A DNA stretch of 45,886 nt from DASXTB01 sp036505615 (GCA_036505615.1 DASXTB010000421.1:1-45886); one strand, 5' to 3'. Positions 8,625 through 19,700 are shown, counted from the first letter of the stretch. The notes: generated by a model from the letters alone, not told the origin. Numbers and translations are program-made.

Positions 8625-8931
8625 CTCCTGACCGGAAAAATACGTCACCGTAATTGTGAAACACAGCACTAAGTGACTGGAAAAATTGAAGTAGAGCTCA
8701 CCTGAGGCGACCCAAGCAGAGCATTGGCGTAAGGGTTTTCAGTAAGCAGGCTCTCAAATATCACCGAAAACCAGAACCCTGCGCACAAGCTGAAATGTTT
8801 TTCCAGATTCGTCTTATCAAGGTAAGCGACTAATTCGCGACAGATAGGGTCGAGGTTTCGGCAACTCCCAAAGGGATGGGGGTGGCCGAAGGCCGCATTC
8901 GTCGGCGGCGACTTGGCTTACGTCTACTATC
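8625..8931. other. Upstream region of the Tc toxin operon
   Basis: About 300 bp separates the repeat array from the first toxin gene. No gene is seen. The stretch is locally more AT-rich (around 8640-8800) than the GC-rich genes nearby, and it probably holds the operon promoter, but I find no convincing -35/-10 pair. No Shine-Dalgarno sequence precedes the ATG at 8932, which is unusual for such a highly structured operon. Confidence 0.45.
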
Positions 8932-11900
8932 ATGAAGTTACAACCGCCCGCGAAAACCGACGAGGCAAAGGACCCACGTTTTTCACCGCCGGCAGTGTCG
9001 CTGCCGAAAGGCGGCGGAGCGATCAAGGGAATCGGCGAGAAGTTCGCGGCAAACCCGGTTACCGGAACCGGTTCGCTCACTATCCCTCTTCCGCTCAGCC
9101 CCGGTCGATCTGGGTTTACTCCCGCCCTTACCCTCTCCTACGACTCCGGTGCCGGGAACGGGCCTTATGGCTTCGGCTGGAGCGTCGGATATCCAAGCAT
9201 CACTCGCCGCACGGACCGAGGGCTGCCGAGGTATCTCGACAACCAGGAATCCGATGTCTTCATCCTTTCAGGCGCCGAAGACCTGGTTCCCATCCTAAAT
9301 CCGGATGGCTCCCGCTTCGAGCAGCAGCGGAATGGCTTTCGCATCACCCGCTACCGGCCGCGGATCGAAGGCCTCTTTGCCCGCATCGAGCGCTGGACCA
9401 AATTGAAGGACCCCTCTGATACATTCTGGCGCGCGATTTCCCGCGACAACGTTACCACATTCTACGGCAAGACCCCGGCAAGCCGAATTACCGATCCCGC
9501 CGATCCAACACGAATCTTCACCTGGCTGCTCTGCGAGTCTTTTGATGATAAGGGCAACGCGGCCGTTTATGAATACATTGCCGAAGATGGCCGCAACGTG
9601 GACACAAGCCTGGCGAGCGAGTTCAACCGCACCGAGGCGAGCCGCTCGGCTAACCGCTACCTGAAAAAAGTCAAGTACGCCAACCGCACTTCAAGGTTGA
9701 TACAGGGCGATCTGGCGCAAGCGGAGTGGTTGTTCGAACTGGTCATGGACTATGGCGATCATGAGGGCGATATCCCAAGCATTGATCCGACTACGAGCTG
9801 GCCCGTCCGGCCTGATCCTTTTTCCACCTGCCGAGCCGGCTTCGAAGTCCGGACGTACCGCCGCTGCCAACGCGTCCTTATGTTCCACCGATTCGAGGAA
9901 CTGGGGCCAAATCCAAAGCTGGTTCGTTCGCTCGAGCTTGACTACGACGACTTCGCCTATGCGCAAGGTTTCGACACCCGGGCCGAGCTTGAGCATTTAG
10001 GAAGCACGCGCATCGGTTCTCTCCTCCGCCGCGCAACAGTCACCGGCTATGCCGACAACGGCTTTCGGAAGTCGATGCCGCCTCTTGAACTCACTTACTC
10101 TCGGCCGCAGATCAGCGAAGAAGTCCGCACGCTCGATCATGCGAGCTATGAGAATCTTCCGGGAGGCGTTGACGGCGTTCGGAATCAGTGGCTCGATCTG
10201 AACAGCGAAGGGATCTCGGGGGTTCTCGCCGAACAGGGCGGTGCCTGGTGGTACAAGCCGAACCTCGGAGAAGGCCAACTCGGGCCGCAGCAACTGGTCG
10301 CGCAGCAGCCATCCATCGCGGTTGAAACTCGCGTCCAATTCCTCGACCTCGCCGGTGATGGCCAGCTCGACCTGGTCCAACTTAACCGGCCAGACGCGGG
10401 ATTCTTCGAACGCGACGAGGAAAACGGCTGGTCTCAGTTCACTCCGTTCGCGAGCCAGCCCAATATCGAATGGGATAACCCCAACCTGCGACTCGTCGAC
10501 CTCACCGGCGACGGACACGCGGACGTTCTGATAACAGAAGACGATATCATCTGCTGGCACCCATCGCTTGCCGAAGAAGGTTTCGGCCCGCGCGAATCTC
10601 TGAAGATGGCTTCGGATGAATCGCTGGGACCCAAACTCGTCTTCCACGACACCACGGACACAATCTTCCTGGCTGACATGTCCGGAGACGGCCTCTCCGA
10701 CCTGGTGCGAGTGCGCAACGGTGAAGTCTGCTATTGGCCCAACCTCGGGTACGGACGCTTCGGGGGGAAAGTCACCATGGATAACGCGCCGGTCCTGGAT
10801 GCACCCGAACTGTTCGAGCCCCGCCGCATTCGTTTAGCTGATATAGATGGGTCGGGCGTTGTCGATATCATCTATCTCGCCGCCGACGGGGTTCGGCTCT
10901 ACTTTAACCGATCGGGTAATAGCTGGACCGCGCCGCGCAAACTGAACAGCTTTCCACCGATCGACAGCGTGGCCAGCGTCAGCGTGACGGATTTACTGGG
11001 AAACGGAACCGCTTGCCTCGTTTGGTCGACTCCCCTGCCGAGCGAGAGCCTGGCTCCTCTGCACTACGTTGACTTGATGGGCAATCAGAAACCCCACCTG
11101 CTGGTCGGCGTGGAGAACAGTTTGGGTGCCAGGACCCGAATCGAATATACCACTTCCACTCGCTTTTACCTGGAGGACCAGCTTGCGGGACGGCCGTGGA
11201 TCACCCGGCTTCCATTTCCGGTCCATGTCGTCGAGCGAACGGAGACTTTCGATGACATCAGCCGCAATCGCTTCGTCACGCGATTCGCTTATCACCACGG
11301 CTACTTCGACGGAGTCGAGCGCGAGTTCCGCGGCTTCGGCATGGTGGAACAGTTTGACACCGAAGAATTCGCCGCCCTCAACGCGGATCAACAGCTCTCT
11401 CCCGCGACGAACATCGATGCGTCGTCGCATGTTCCGCCAGTGCTCAGGCGCACGTGGTTCCACACCGGCGTCTACATCGACTGCGATCGGGTATCAAACT
11501 TCTTCGCCGGACTCCTGGATGAGAAAGACATCGGCGAATACTACCGCGAACCTGGATTAAATGATGAGCAGGCGCGACGGCTCTTGCTCGACGACACGGT
11601 TCTCCCCCCGGGTCTGACCCCGGACGAGGAACGTGAGGCTTGCCGCGCATTGAAGGGCGCAATGCTTCGACAGGAGGTCTATGCTCTCGACGGCACAGAA
11701 AAGCAACCGCATCCGTATTCGGTTACAGAGCAAAACTTCACGATTCGGCTCTTGCAGCGGCAAGGGGAAAACCATCACGCGGTGTTCTTCTCACATCCTC
11801 GCGAGTCGATTAGATATCACTATGAGCGGAATCCTATCGATCCTCGAATCGCTCACAGCTTGACGCTTGAGGTGGACGATTTCGGAAATGTTTTGAAATC

Positions 11901-14900
11901 GGCTTCGGTCGCTTACGGCCGGCGTCAACCGGACCAGGCGCTTGAAGCGCGCGACCAGCAAAAGCAAGGCGAGCTACACGTCACCTATGCAGAGAACCGC
12001 GTCACGAACTTTGTTGAGACCGGCGACGAGTATCGCACGCCGCTTTCGTGCGAGTCGCGCAGCTACGAGGTCACGGGCCTGACGCTACCGTCGGGGAGCA
12101 GCCGCTTCGCGCTCGACGAGTTGCTGAATGCCGGATCGGGCGCCGCGGAGATCGCCTATGAACAGTCTCCCACTTCAGGTGTATTGCAAAAGCGTTTGAT
12201 CGAGCACGTGCGCACGTATTACCGCCGCGACAATCTTGAGGGGCCGCTACCGCTGGGCGTGCTGGAGTCATTGGCGATCCCATTCGAAAGCTACAGACTG
12301 GCTTTCACTCCGAATCTCGTCACCCAAGTCTATGGCACGAGGGTCACGGACTTGATGTTGCTTGACGATGGGCGGTACGTTCACAGTGAAAATGATAACC
12401 AATCCTGGATTCCCTCGGGCCGCGTCTTCCTTTCTCCCAGCGCCAACGACGACGCGGCGGTGGAGCTCGCAAAGGGTCGACAACACTTCTTTCTACCGCG
12501 CCGCTACCGGGATCCATTCGGCGAGAACACGTTCGTTGAATACGACAAAGATTCGCACGACGTCGCCTACGACCTGCTGCTGGTCTCAACGCGAGACGCA
12601 TTGGACAACGAAGTAAGAGCAGTTAATGACTATCGCGTCCTGCAACCGCAGCTGACCTTCGACCCGAATGGGAACCGCTCGCAAGTAGCTTTCGACGCGC
12701 TAGGGTTGGTGGCTGGCGCCGCGGTGTTGGGTAAGACGACCGAAAGCCTGGGTGACTCTCTGGCTGATTTCATCACCAACCTCACCCCACAGCAAATCGA
12801 TGATTTCTTTGGCGCCGATGATCCCCATGCCGTCGCGCGAACGCTGCTTGGCAACGCCAGTACGCGAATAGTCTACGACATAGACCACTTTCGCCGCTCC
12901 CGCGATAACAATCCTACTGATCCTGCCCAATGGGCACCGGCTTTCGCGGCGACTATCGCACGAGAAACGCATATCAGCGATCTTCAACCGGGTCAGCAGA
13001 GTAAAGTGCAGATTAGCTTCGGCTACTCCGACGGGTTTGGCCGAGAGATTCAGAAGAAAGTACAGGCCGAGAAGGGCCCGGTACCCGAGCGTGACGCGAA
13101 TGGAAGAGTGATCGTCGCGCTGGATGGCCAGCCGGAAATGACGCCGACCAGTGCCAGCCCGCGCTGGGTCGGAAGCGGGTGGATCGTTTTCAACAACAAA
13201 GGCAAACCTGTTCGCCAGTTTGAACCATTCTTCACAGACACTCACCGCTTCGAGCTCGACGTCCGCATCGGCGTGAGCTCCGTCGTCTTCTACGATCCCG
13301 CTGAACGTGCAATCGCTACTCTTCATGCGAATCATACTTGGGGAAAAGTCATTTTTGATCCGTGGCGGCAAGAGAGTTGGGACGTCAATGACACGACACT
13401 CATATTGAATCCCAAGCAAGACACTGACGTTGGAGATTTCTTCAAGCGTTTGCCAGGAAGCGAATTCCTGCCCACCTGGTTTAGCCAGCGGCAAGCCGGA
13501 GCGCTCGGACCAGAGGAACAGGCAGCCGCCGAGAAGACAGCGATCCATGCTGGGACGCCCTCGGTCGGACACGCCGACTCGCTCGGGCGCACCGTCCTCA
13601 CGATCGCACATAACCGATTCAAGCGTAGCGACATGCCGCCGGTCAATCCTCCGACCGAAGAGTTTTACGCAACGCGAGGAGTATTCGACATCGAAGGCAA
13701 TGAGCGCGAATTGATCGATGCCAAGGACCGCGTGGTCATGCGGTACGACTACGACATGCTCGGCAACCGGATCCACCAGGCCAGCATGGAGGCCGGCGAA
13801 CGTTGGGTCCTGTCGGACATCGCGGGGAAACCTATCTACGCCTGGGACAGTCGAGATCACCAGGTCCGCACTGAATACGATCCACTGCGCCGCCCAGTAG
13901 CCTCCTTCGTTAAGGGCGCAGACCCGCAAGACTCGGCACGCGAGATTCAATTCGAGAAAGTGATTTACGGCGATGCGCCGGACAATGGTTTGACCGATAC
14001 TCAGAAGCGCCAATTGAATCTGCGTGGCAACATTTACAAGCATCATGACACCGCGGGGATGGCCATTAACCTCGGACAAGATCCTGCGACAAATGAGGAT
14101 GAGGCATTCGATTTCAAAGGCAATTTGCTCCGCAGCACGCGACAGCTAACGGAGGATTACCGAAACACTCCCAATTGGTCACAAAGTCCATTGCCGGCGC
14201 TTGAACCAGAGATCTTCAGCACCAGCACACGCTACGATGCGTTTAACCGCCCAACGGAGCAGGTCGCGCCAGACGGGAGCCGCATCCGTCACACGTTCAA
14301 CGAGGCAAATCTTCTCGACAGGATCGAGGCCAATTTACGTGGCGAACCGACGGTCACGATCTTTGTCAACCACATCGACTATGATTCCAAAGGTCGCCGC
14401 ACTCTGATTGAGTATGGGAACGGAGTCAAGACGACTTACGATTACGACAGGCTGACCCTTCGTCTGACTCGCCTGTTTACGCGGCGCAATCCCGCGCTCT
14501 TCCCAGACGACTGTCCTCAGCCACCGCCGGTGGGATCGCCAGGATGCAGCGTGCAGAATCTGCACTACACATATGACCCGGCTGGAAATATCACTCGGAT
14601 ACGAGACGATGCGCAGCAAACCATATATTTCCGTAATCGCCGCGTCGAACCTAGTAACGAGTACACCTACGACGCGGTCTACCGACTGATCGAAGCCACG
14701 GGGCGCGAGCATCTTGGCCAGAGCGGCCAGCCTGACGCGCCAGACCCATTCGACACATTTCGAACTAAGCTCGATCATCCGAGCGACGGCAATGCGATGG
14801 GTACTTACATCGAACGATATTTATATGATGGCGTCGGTAATTTCCTGAACCTGCAGCATCGCGGAAGCGACTCGGCGCATCCGGGTTGGACGCGCAGCTA

Positions 14901-16707
14901 CAACTACAACGAACCAAGTCAAATTGCGCCCGGCAATCAGAACAATCGCTTGAGTTCAACTGTGATCGATGGAATAACGGAGGTGTGCCGTTATGACGGG
15001 TCAGCCGGGCTGCACGGCGATGTTACAGCCATGTCGCACCTGCCTTTGATGCAGTGGGATTTCCAGGATCAGCTCCATGCCACCGCACGGCAAATCGTGA
15101 ATGGTGGTACGCCGGCGACGACCTGGTACGTTTACGATGCAGGCGGCCAGCGCGTGCGCAAAGTCACTGACCGGCAATCGAGCACCCAGCAGACGACTCG
15201 TGCGACAGAACGCACCTATCTTGGCGGCTTCGAACTCTACCGTGAGTACAGCGCGGACGGTGCTGCTGTGACGTTTGAACGCCAGACGCTGCACGTTATG
15301 GACGATAGACAGCGCATTGCTTTGATCGAGACCAAAACGAAAGACACGAGCCAACCTTCAACCCCTAACGTCCAGCCCCTGATCCGCAACCAATTCAGCA
15401 ATCACCTGGGCTCTGCAAGCTTGGAGTTGGATGACCGTACGCAGATCATCTCCTACGAGGAGTATTACCCCTACGGCAGCACATCGTATCAAGCGGTGAA
15501 CAGCCAAACTCAAGCCTCCAAACGCTACCGTTACACGGGCATGGAGCGCGATGACGAAAGCGGTCTGGCGTACCATTCGGCCAGGTACTATTTACCCTGG
15601 CTGGGAAGATGGGCAAGTGCAGATCCGCTTGGAATTCAAGATGATCTGAATTCCTATGCTTACGTGCATGGCCGCCCCCTCACTCTTTCCGATTCATCAG
15701 GCACCGACGGAAAGGCTCCGTTGCCGCCCGCTGAAAACTGGAACGACGGCTATGACTTTGGCGAATACATCCCGCCGACCCAACCATTCGAGTCAGCTGT
15801 CGCGACACCTGAGCCTGGATGCGTGAAGGGGGAATTGGGCCCGAGGGGCGAAATGATTCGGGCCAAGGGCGAAAATCGCGCGCCAGGGACCAAATACACA
15901 AAGCCATATGCGATTGATGCGGCAGCAAAAGGGAAATACGACGCTGCTGAGTTGTTCGAGCACTACATGTGCCCTACGTGCCACGTAATTGGCCAAGTTG
16001 GCCACGTTCCTTATGATTACGAGTTCAGTTTGAAGGGCTACGTGAAAGCTTACCAGGACAATTACAAGGAAGGCGCGAAGTTGCTGGCTTTAGCAGCTTT
16101 CGAAGGCGCCATGTTGCTAAAGGTTCCGCGGCTCTTCGCGCTCTATAGTTCCTACGAAGCGGGTGTTAACGTCGTAGAGGCTTCTACAGGTCGAACTTCA
16201 GGCGCACACCTTTTCGATCTGGCGCAAGCGACAGTAACTCACAAACTCGATAGCGGCAGGCTCATGTCGACTCCAGAGCGCGGTGGTGCCGCAGTTTCGG
16301 CGGTCTTAGCCGCGATACCCGCGGTGAGGCGATTGATCGACCGGTCCTACGGATACTATGGATACCTTTTACTCGATGATGAATTCCAACCCATAAAAGC
16401 GGGAATATCCAGTCAACGCTTTTCACAACGCTTCGCTGGCTATGGGCGGGCGACTGGGGATTGGGCTGCCGAAGCTCGCGACCGTGTTTTTTGGGGTGTA
16501 GTTGCCACGCGCAAAACTTCGAGATATCAAGCTCACCTTTGGGAGACGGAAATGAATTTCCGGAATAGGGACAATCCTCTGTGGATAAATCGCCGACTGA
16601 ATACAACGGCGGAAATGAAAGGCGGCCGAGATTTCTATGGCGTGGCAGGGTCTGAACCAATCGGGATTATGCCCGGCCGGCTACATTTTGCGCCATGGCG
16701 ACGCTAG
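8932..16707 (+). CDS. ABC (Tc) toxin, fused TcB-TcC subunit with variable C-terminal payload
   Basis: This 2591-aa protein combines the TcB and TcC subunits, which form the hollow RHS shell that holds and delivers the toxic C-terminus. Residues ~20-330 are an SpvB domain (LPKGGGAIKGIGEKF, NPVTGTGSL, LSYDSGAGNGP.GFGW, LSGAEDLVP). Residues ~465-690 have FG-GAP/VCBS-type DxxGDGxxD repeats (DLTGDGHADV, DMSGDGLSDL, DIDGSGVVDI), typical of the TcB propeller. Residues ~735-1000 match TcB middle regions (REFRGFGMVEQ). RHS/YD repeats run from ~1600 (YDYDMLGNRI) to a core end at 2231-2257 (DPLG...DSSG). The last 334 residues are unrelated to RHS and are the expected payload. There is no signal peptide, as usual for Tc proteins. 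The first gene of the tc operon is followed after 89 bp by TcA. Confidence 0.93.
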   Translation: MKLQPPAKTDEAKDPRFSPPAVSLPKGGGAIKGIGEKFAANPVTGTGSLTIPLPLSPGRSGFTPALTLSYDSGAGNGPYGFGWSVGYPSITRRTDRGLPRYLDNQESDVFILSGAEDLVPILNPDGSRFEQQRNGFRITRYRPRIEGLFARIERWTKLKDPSDTFWRAISRDNVTTFYGKTPASRITDPADPTRIFTWLLCESFDDKGNAAVYEYIAEDGRNVDTSLASEFNRTEASRSANRYLKKVKYANRTSRLIQGDLAQAEWLFELVMDYGDHEGDIPSIDPTTSWPVRPDPFSTCRAGFEVRTYRRCQRVLMFHRFEELGPNPKLVRSLELDYDDFAYAQGFDTRAELEHLGSTRIGSLLRRATVTGYADNGFRKSMPPLELTYSRPQISEEVRTLDHASYENLPGGVDGVRNQWLDLNSEGISGVLAEQGGAWWYKPNLGEGQLGPQQLVAQQPSIAVETRVQFLDLAGDGQLDLVQLNRPDAGFFERDEENGWSQFTPFASQPNIEWDNPNLRLVDLTGDGHADVLITEDDIICWHPSLAEEGFGPRESLKMASDESLGPKLVFHDTTDTIFLADMSGDGLSDLVRVRNGEVCYWPNLGYGRFGGKVTMDNAPVLDAPELFEPRRIRLADIDGSGVVDIIYLAADGVRLYFNRSGNSWTAPRKLNSFPPIDSVASVSVTDLLGNGTACLVWSTPLPSESLAPLHYVDLMGNQKPHLLVGVENSLGARTRIEYTTSTRFYLEDQLAGRPWITRLPFPVHVVERTETFDDISRNRFVTRFAYHHGYFDGVEREFRGFGMVEQFDTEEFAALNADQQLSPATNIDASSHVPPVLRRTWFHTGVYIDCDRVSNFFAGLLDEKDIGEYYREPGLNDEQARRLLLDDTVLPPGLTPDEEREACRALKGAMLRQEVYALDGTEKQPHPYSVTEQNFTIRLLQRQGENHHAVFFSHPRESIRYHYERNPIDPRIAHSLTLEVDDFGNVLKSASVAYGRRQPDQALEARDQQKQGELHVTYAENRVTNFVETGDEYRTPLSCESRSYEVTGLTLPSGSSRFALDELLNAGSGAAEIAYEQSPTSGVLQKRLIEHVRTYYRRDNLEGPLPLGVLESLAIPFESYRLAFTPNLVTQVYGTRVTDLMLLDDGRYVHSENDNQSWIPSGRVFLSPSANDDAAVELAKGRQHFFLPRRYRDPFGENTFVEYDKDSHDVAYDLLLVSTRDALDNEVRAVNDYRVLQPQLTFDPNGNRSQVAFDALGLVAGAAVLGKTTESLGDSLADFITNLTPQQIDDFFGADDPHAVARTLLGNASTRIVYDIDHFRRSRDNNPTDPAQWAPAFAATIARETHISDLQPGQQSKVQISFGYSDGFGREIQKKVQAEKGPVPERDANGRVIVALDGQPEMTPTSASPRWVGSGWIVFNNKGKPVRQFEPFFTDTHRFELDVRIGVSSVVFYDPAERAIATLHANHTWGKVIFDPWRQESWDVNDTTLILNPKQDTDVGDFFKRLPGSEFLPTWFSQRQAGALGPEEQAAAEKTAIHAGTPSVGHADSLGRTVLTIAHNRFKRSDMPPVNPPTEEFYATRGVFDIEGNERELIDAKDRVVMRYDYDMLGNRIHQASMEAGERWVLSDIAGKPIYAWDSRDHQVRTEYDPLRRPVASFVKGADPQDSAREIQFEKVIYGDAPDNGLTDTQKRQLNLRGNIYKHHDTAGMAINLGQDPATNEDEAFDFKGNLLRSTRQLTEDYRNTPNWSQSPLPALEPEIFSTSTRYDAFNRPTEQVAPDGSRIRHTFNEANLLDRIEANLRGEPTVTIFVNHIDYDSKGRRTLIEYGNGVKTTYDYDRLTLRLTRLFTRRNPALFPDDCPQPPPVGSPGCSVQNLHYTYDPAGNITRIRDDAQQTIYFRNRRVEPSNEYTYDAVYRLIEATGREHLGQSGQPDAPDPFDTFRTKLDHPSDGNAMGTYIERYLYDGVGNFLNLQHRGSDSAHPGWTRSYNYNEPSQIAPGNQNNRLSSTVIDGITEVCRYDGSAGLHGDVTAMSHLPLMQWDFQDQLHATARQIVNGGTPATTWYVYDAGGQRVRKVTDRQSSTQQTTRATERTYLGGFELYREYSADGAAVTFERQTLHVMDDRQRIALIETKTKDTSQPSTPNVQPLIRNQFSNHLGSASLELDDRTQIISYEEYYPYGSTSYQAVNSQTQASKRYRYTGMERDDESGLAYHSARYYLPWLGRWASADPLGIQDDLNSYAYVHGRPLTLSDSSGTDGKAPLPPAENWNDGYDFGEYIPPTQPFESAVATPEPGCVKGELGPRGEMIRAKGENRAPGTKYTKPYAIDAAAKGKYDAAELFEHYMCPTCHVIGQVGHVPYDYEFSLKGYVKAYQDNYKEGAKLLALAAFEGAMLLKVPRLFALYSSYEAGVNVVEASTGRTSGAHLFDLAQATVTHKLDSGRLMSTPERGGAAVSAVLAAIPAVRRLIDRSYGYYGYLLLDDEFQPIKAGISSQRFSQRFAGYGRATGDWAAEARDRVFWGVVATRKTSRYQAHLWETEMNFRNRDNPLWINRRLNTTAEMKGGRDFYGVAGSEPIGIMPGRLHFAPWRR
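15703..16704 (+). other. Variable C-terminal payload region of TcC (possible GIY-YIG/URI-like nuclease)
   Basis: This is the part of the TcB-TcC gene encoding residues 2258-2591, after the RHS core. Residues ~2330-2337 hold MCPTCH, and ~2386-2407 form a hydrophobic stretch. From Tyr2473 the sequence YGYYGYLLLDDEFQPIKAG then ISSQRFSQRF resembles the start of GIY-YIG/URI-fold nucleases: a GY pair at 2477-2478, K-A-G-I at 2489-2492 in place of YIG, and Arg2496/Arg2500. A later helix, HLWETEMNF, supplies a candidate metal-binding Glu (2538 or 2540), and PLWINRRLN supplies an Asn. This fold assignment is by eye and uncertain. No immunity-like gene follows, as expected for Tc toxins aimed at other organisms. 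Confidence 0.4.
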
Positions 16708-16796
16708 AGGAATCTAGATGACTACAGGAATCTAGATGACCGACAGGCGGTATTCCGTGAGAGTTCCGCCACTGTGATGAAAAGGAGACATGAACC
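16708..16796 (+). promoter_or_regulatory. Spacer with direct repeat and ribosome binding site for the TcA N-terminal gene
   Basis: The 89-bp gap has GGAATCTAGATGAC twice in tandem, then AAGGAG at 16782-16787. An ATG at 16790 lies only 2 bp from the AAGGAG and opens a 66-codon frame in the wrong phase. The GTG at 16797 lies 9 bp away and opens the TcA frame. Spacing therefore favours the GTG. Confidence 0.7.
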
Positions 16797-19700
16797 GTGA
16801 ACCCCATTACCTTTCCACTACAACCCGGACAACAAGGTCCTCCAGTTGCCGACCTACAAGACGCGCTTCTGTTCTTGATCAGCCATCAAGTCATCAAGAC
16901 TTTCCCAGCGCCCAATCGGCCAACTGTCGAAGAACTGCAAGCGCTTACCGAAGGGCTCAAACTCGAGCGAACGCGATCAAACTTTGGTAATGCAACGGCG
17001 CGACTCGTACGTCACTTCCAGAATCAGCAAGCGCTTGGTGACCATCTCGCCGTGGTCGAGGCTACGACCGCAGCGGCGATCAACAAGCTGCTCACTGACC
17101 TTGGAGTGCTCACCCCAAGTCCTACGTTTGAGGTCTCCGGCCGCGTGTATACCGGCGACCGAGCCGGCGTGGACGGCCTGCGCGTTCAAGTCGTCGATAA
17201 GAACGCCGGTCCCGACGTCGTGCTCGCCGAAGGCGCAACCGACAATGCCCGCAATTTCACCCTCAGCTTTACCACGACGGCGCTCCCCCAAGGCAAGAGC
17301 GTCCCCGACCTCCAAGTGCGTGTGTTGAACGGCGATGTTTTGCTGGGCGCGTCTGACGTGCGTTACAACGCGACTCCAAGCGAGACGCTCGATGTGATCC
17401 TGCCAGCGGCGGCTGCCGATGCGCTTCCATCTGAGCATACAGCGCTGACCGGGGCGATCGCCGCCCACTTCAACGGCAAATTAGCAGACCTGCAGGAATC
17501 CGATAATCCTGGCGAGCGTCAGGACATTACTTATCTCGCCAACAAGACCGGTTGGGACGCGCGCGCAGTCGCGCTCGCCGCACTGGCCGATCAATTCAGC
17601 GCCACTACGGCATTGCCAACCGCACCCGCTTCGGCAATTCCCGCCAGCTTCTTCTATGCACTGTTCCGCGCGGGACTGCCGGCCAACGAGGACATCCTTT
17701 ATCGTACCGATGCAAAGTCGCTGGAGACGATCTGGAACAAAGCCGCTGAGCAAGGGGTGATTCCGAGCTCCATCACGAACACGATTCCAGCAATGGTTCG
17801 GCAGTTCCAATCCCTCAACTCGACGAAACTGTTGACTGGCCCTGCACTGACGGGTGTGTCCTCGCTCCAAGAGCTGCTTGCTTCCTCCAACCTCAACGAT
17901 GCGCAGCAGCAGCAGTTCGCGTCAATCTACGCGGCCAACCGCACAGATGTGCGGGCGTTGTGGAGTGCCGTGGGCACGGCCTTGGGCCAGGGCACTGCGG
18001 CGCGTTTGCAATTGGACGGCAAACTGGCTTTTCTCACAATGAACAATGCCCCGCTGATGCAGGCGTTGCACGGAGTGGCTGGTGCTCAGGGCCTGTCTGA
18101 CCCCGTCCAGCTTGCACGTGCGGGCTTTCATCGCGCCGAAAAATGGGGCGCGTTGCTGAACGCCAACATTCCACTTCCGAATGAAATCCCGGGCGACACA
18201 CCGGAGGCTAAGCGAACCAACTATGCGGAGTTGCTCGCGGCGCAGGTGCGCCTGAGCTATCCGACCGCCGCGGTGGCGGAGATGGTTAAGAGTGGCGACT
18301 TGCCGGTGGACGCGCCAGCACAAGTCAACGCTTTCCTGACCAAACACCAGGGAAAGTTCGAGATCGGCGTGCACCCGGTGGAACAGTTCATCGCCCGCAA
18401 CAATATTCAGGTTGCGCCGGAAACGGTGGACCAAATCAAGCGGCTGCAACGGGTCTATCAGATTACGCCAAGCGACCAGGCGATGGCCGGCCTACTGAAG
18501 CGGGGCATCGATGCGGCCTATCACGTGGTCCGGTTCGAGAAAGAAACATTCGTCGAGCGTTTCGCGCCAGACCTCGGGGGCGCGCACCAGGCCGCGCTTG
18601 TCTACGATAAGTCCCAGCAGGTGCACAACGCCACGCTCAACATTGCGATCAGTTATCTGACCGCGAAAAATGGCGTCGCGTTGGGAACTTCCCCGATGGT
18701 GCTGGGCACCGCAGGTTTATCGAATGGCGGCCAGGTGCTCCGGCCCGCGCCCAGCGGGCCAACCGCTGACAACCCCGATGTGATCGCGTATCCCACGCTG
18801 GAGAGCTTGTTTGGCTCGATGGATTTCTGCGCTTGCGACCACTGCCGCTCGGTCTTGTCGCCGGCCGCGTATCTGGTTGACTTACTGCATTTCATCGATC
18901 GGGATCCGGCCGAAACCGGCAAGGAGAACCCGCAAGCGGTGCTGCTGGAACGCCGGCCGGATATTCAGCATCTGCCATTGACTTGCGAGAACACCAACAC
19001 GCCGCTGCCTTACATCGACGTCGTTAACGAGACGTTGGAGTACTTCATCGCAAACAGCGTCCAGGAACTCTCGCTCAAGGAATACACCGGTCACGACACC
19101 AGCGGAGTGGCGTCGGAGGATTTGATGGCCAGCCCGCAGTTCGTCATGGACACTGCATACACGATTCTGCGCAACCAGCGCTTCCCAACGCCGCTGCCTT
19201 TCCATCAACCGCTTGAAAATCTTCGGCGCTATTTCGACAAGCTTGAGGCGCCGTTGCCCTGGGCAATGGAGCGACTGCGCAAAACGGACGACCTCGAGCG
19301 CGGCACGAACCCTTACGGTTGGCGCGACATCCTGATGGAAAACATCGGCCTGTCGCGAGAGGAGCATGAAATCCTGACAGATTCTGCAGCGGTTCCGCTC
19401 CGGCGTATGTATGGTTTTGCAACTGGAACAGCGGACGCGGACGTGATCGCCGCCCTTTCGAACGCCAAGCTGTTCGCGCGTCGCGCCGGCATTTCGAATG
19501 ACGAGCTGGTGTCGCTCCTTCGAACTCGCTTCATCAATCCCAACGGCGATCTGATTCCGAAGCTGGAACGACTCGGCGTTCCATTCGCCACGCTTAAAGG
19601 CCTGCACGACGGAACGATCACCGACGCCGAGTTCGATGCGCTGCTTCCAACCGGGGCTGGTACGCTCGATCCAGCCCAGTACGGCGGTGACATAAAGGCG

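Noticed and set aside
12700..14079. 459-codon minus-strand open frame inside the TcB-TcC gene
   Set aside because: It lies opposite strongly conserved RHS sequence and shows no domain; it is a by-product of high GC content.
16790..16990. 66-codon frame starting at the ATG before TcA
   Set aside because: It overlaps the TcA start in another phase, and its ribosome binding site spacing of 2 bp is too short.
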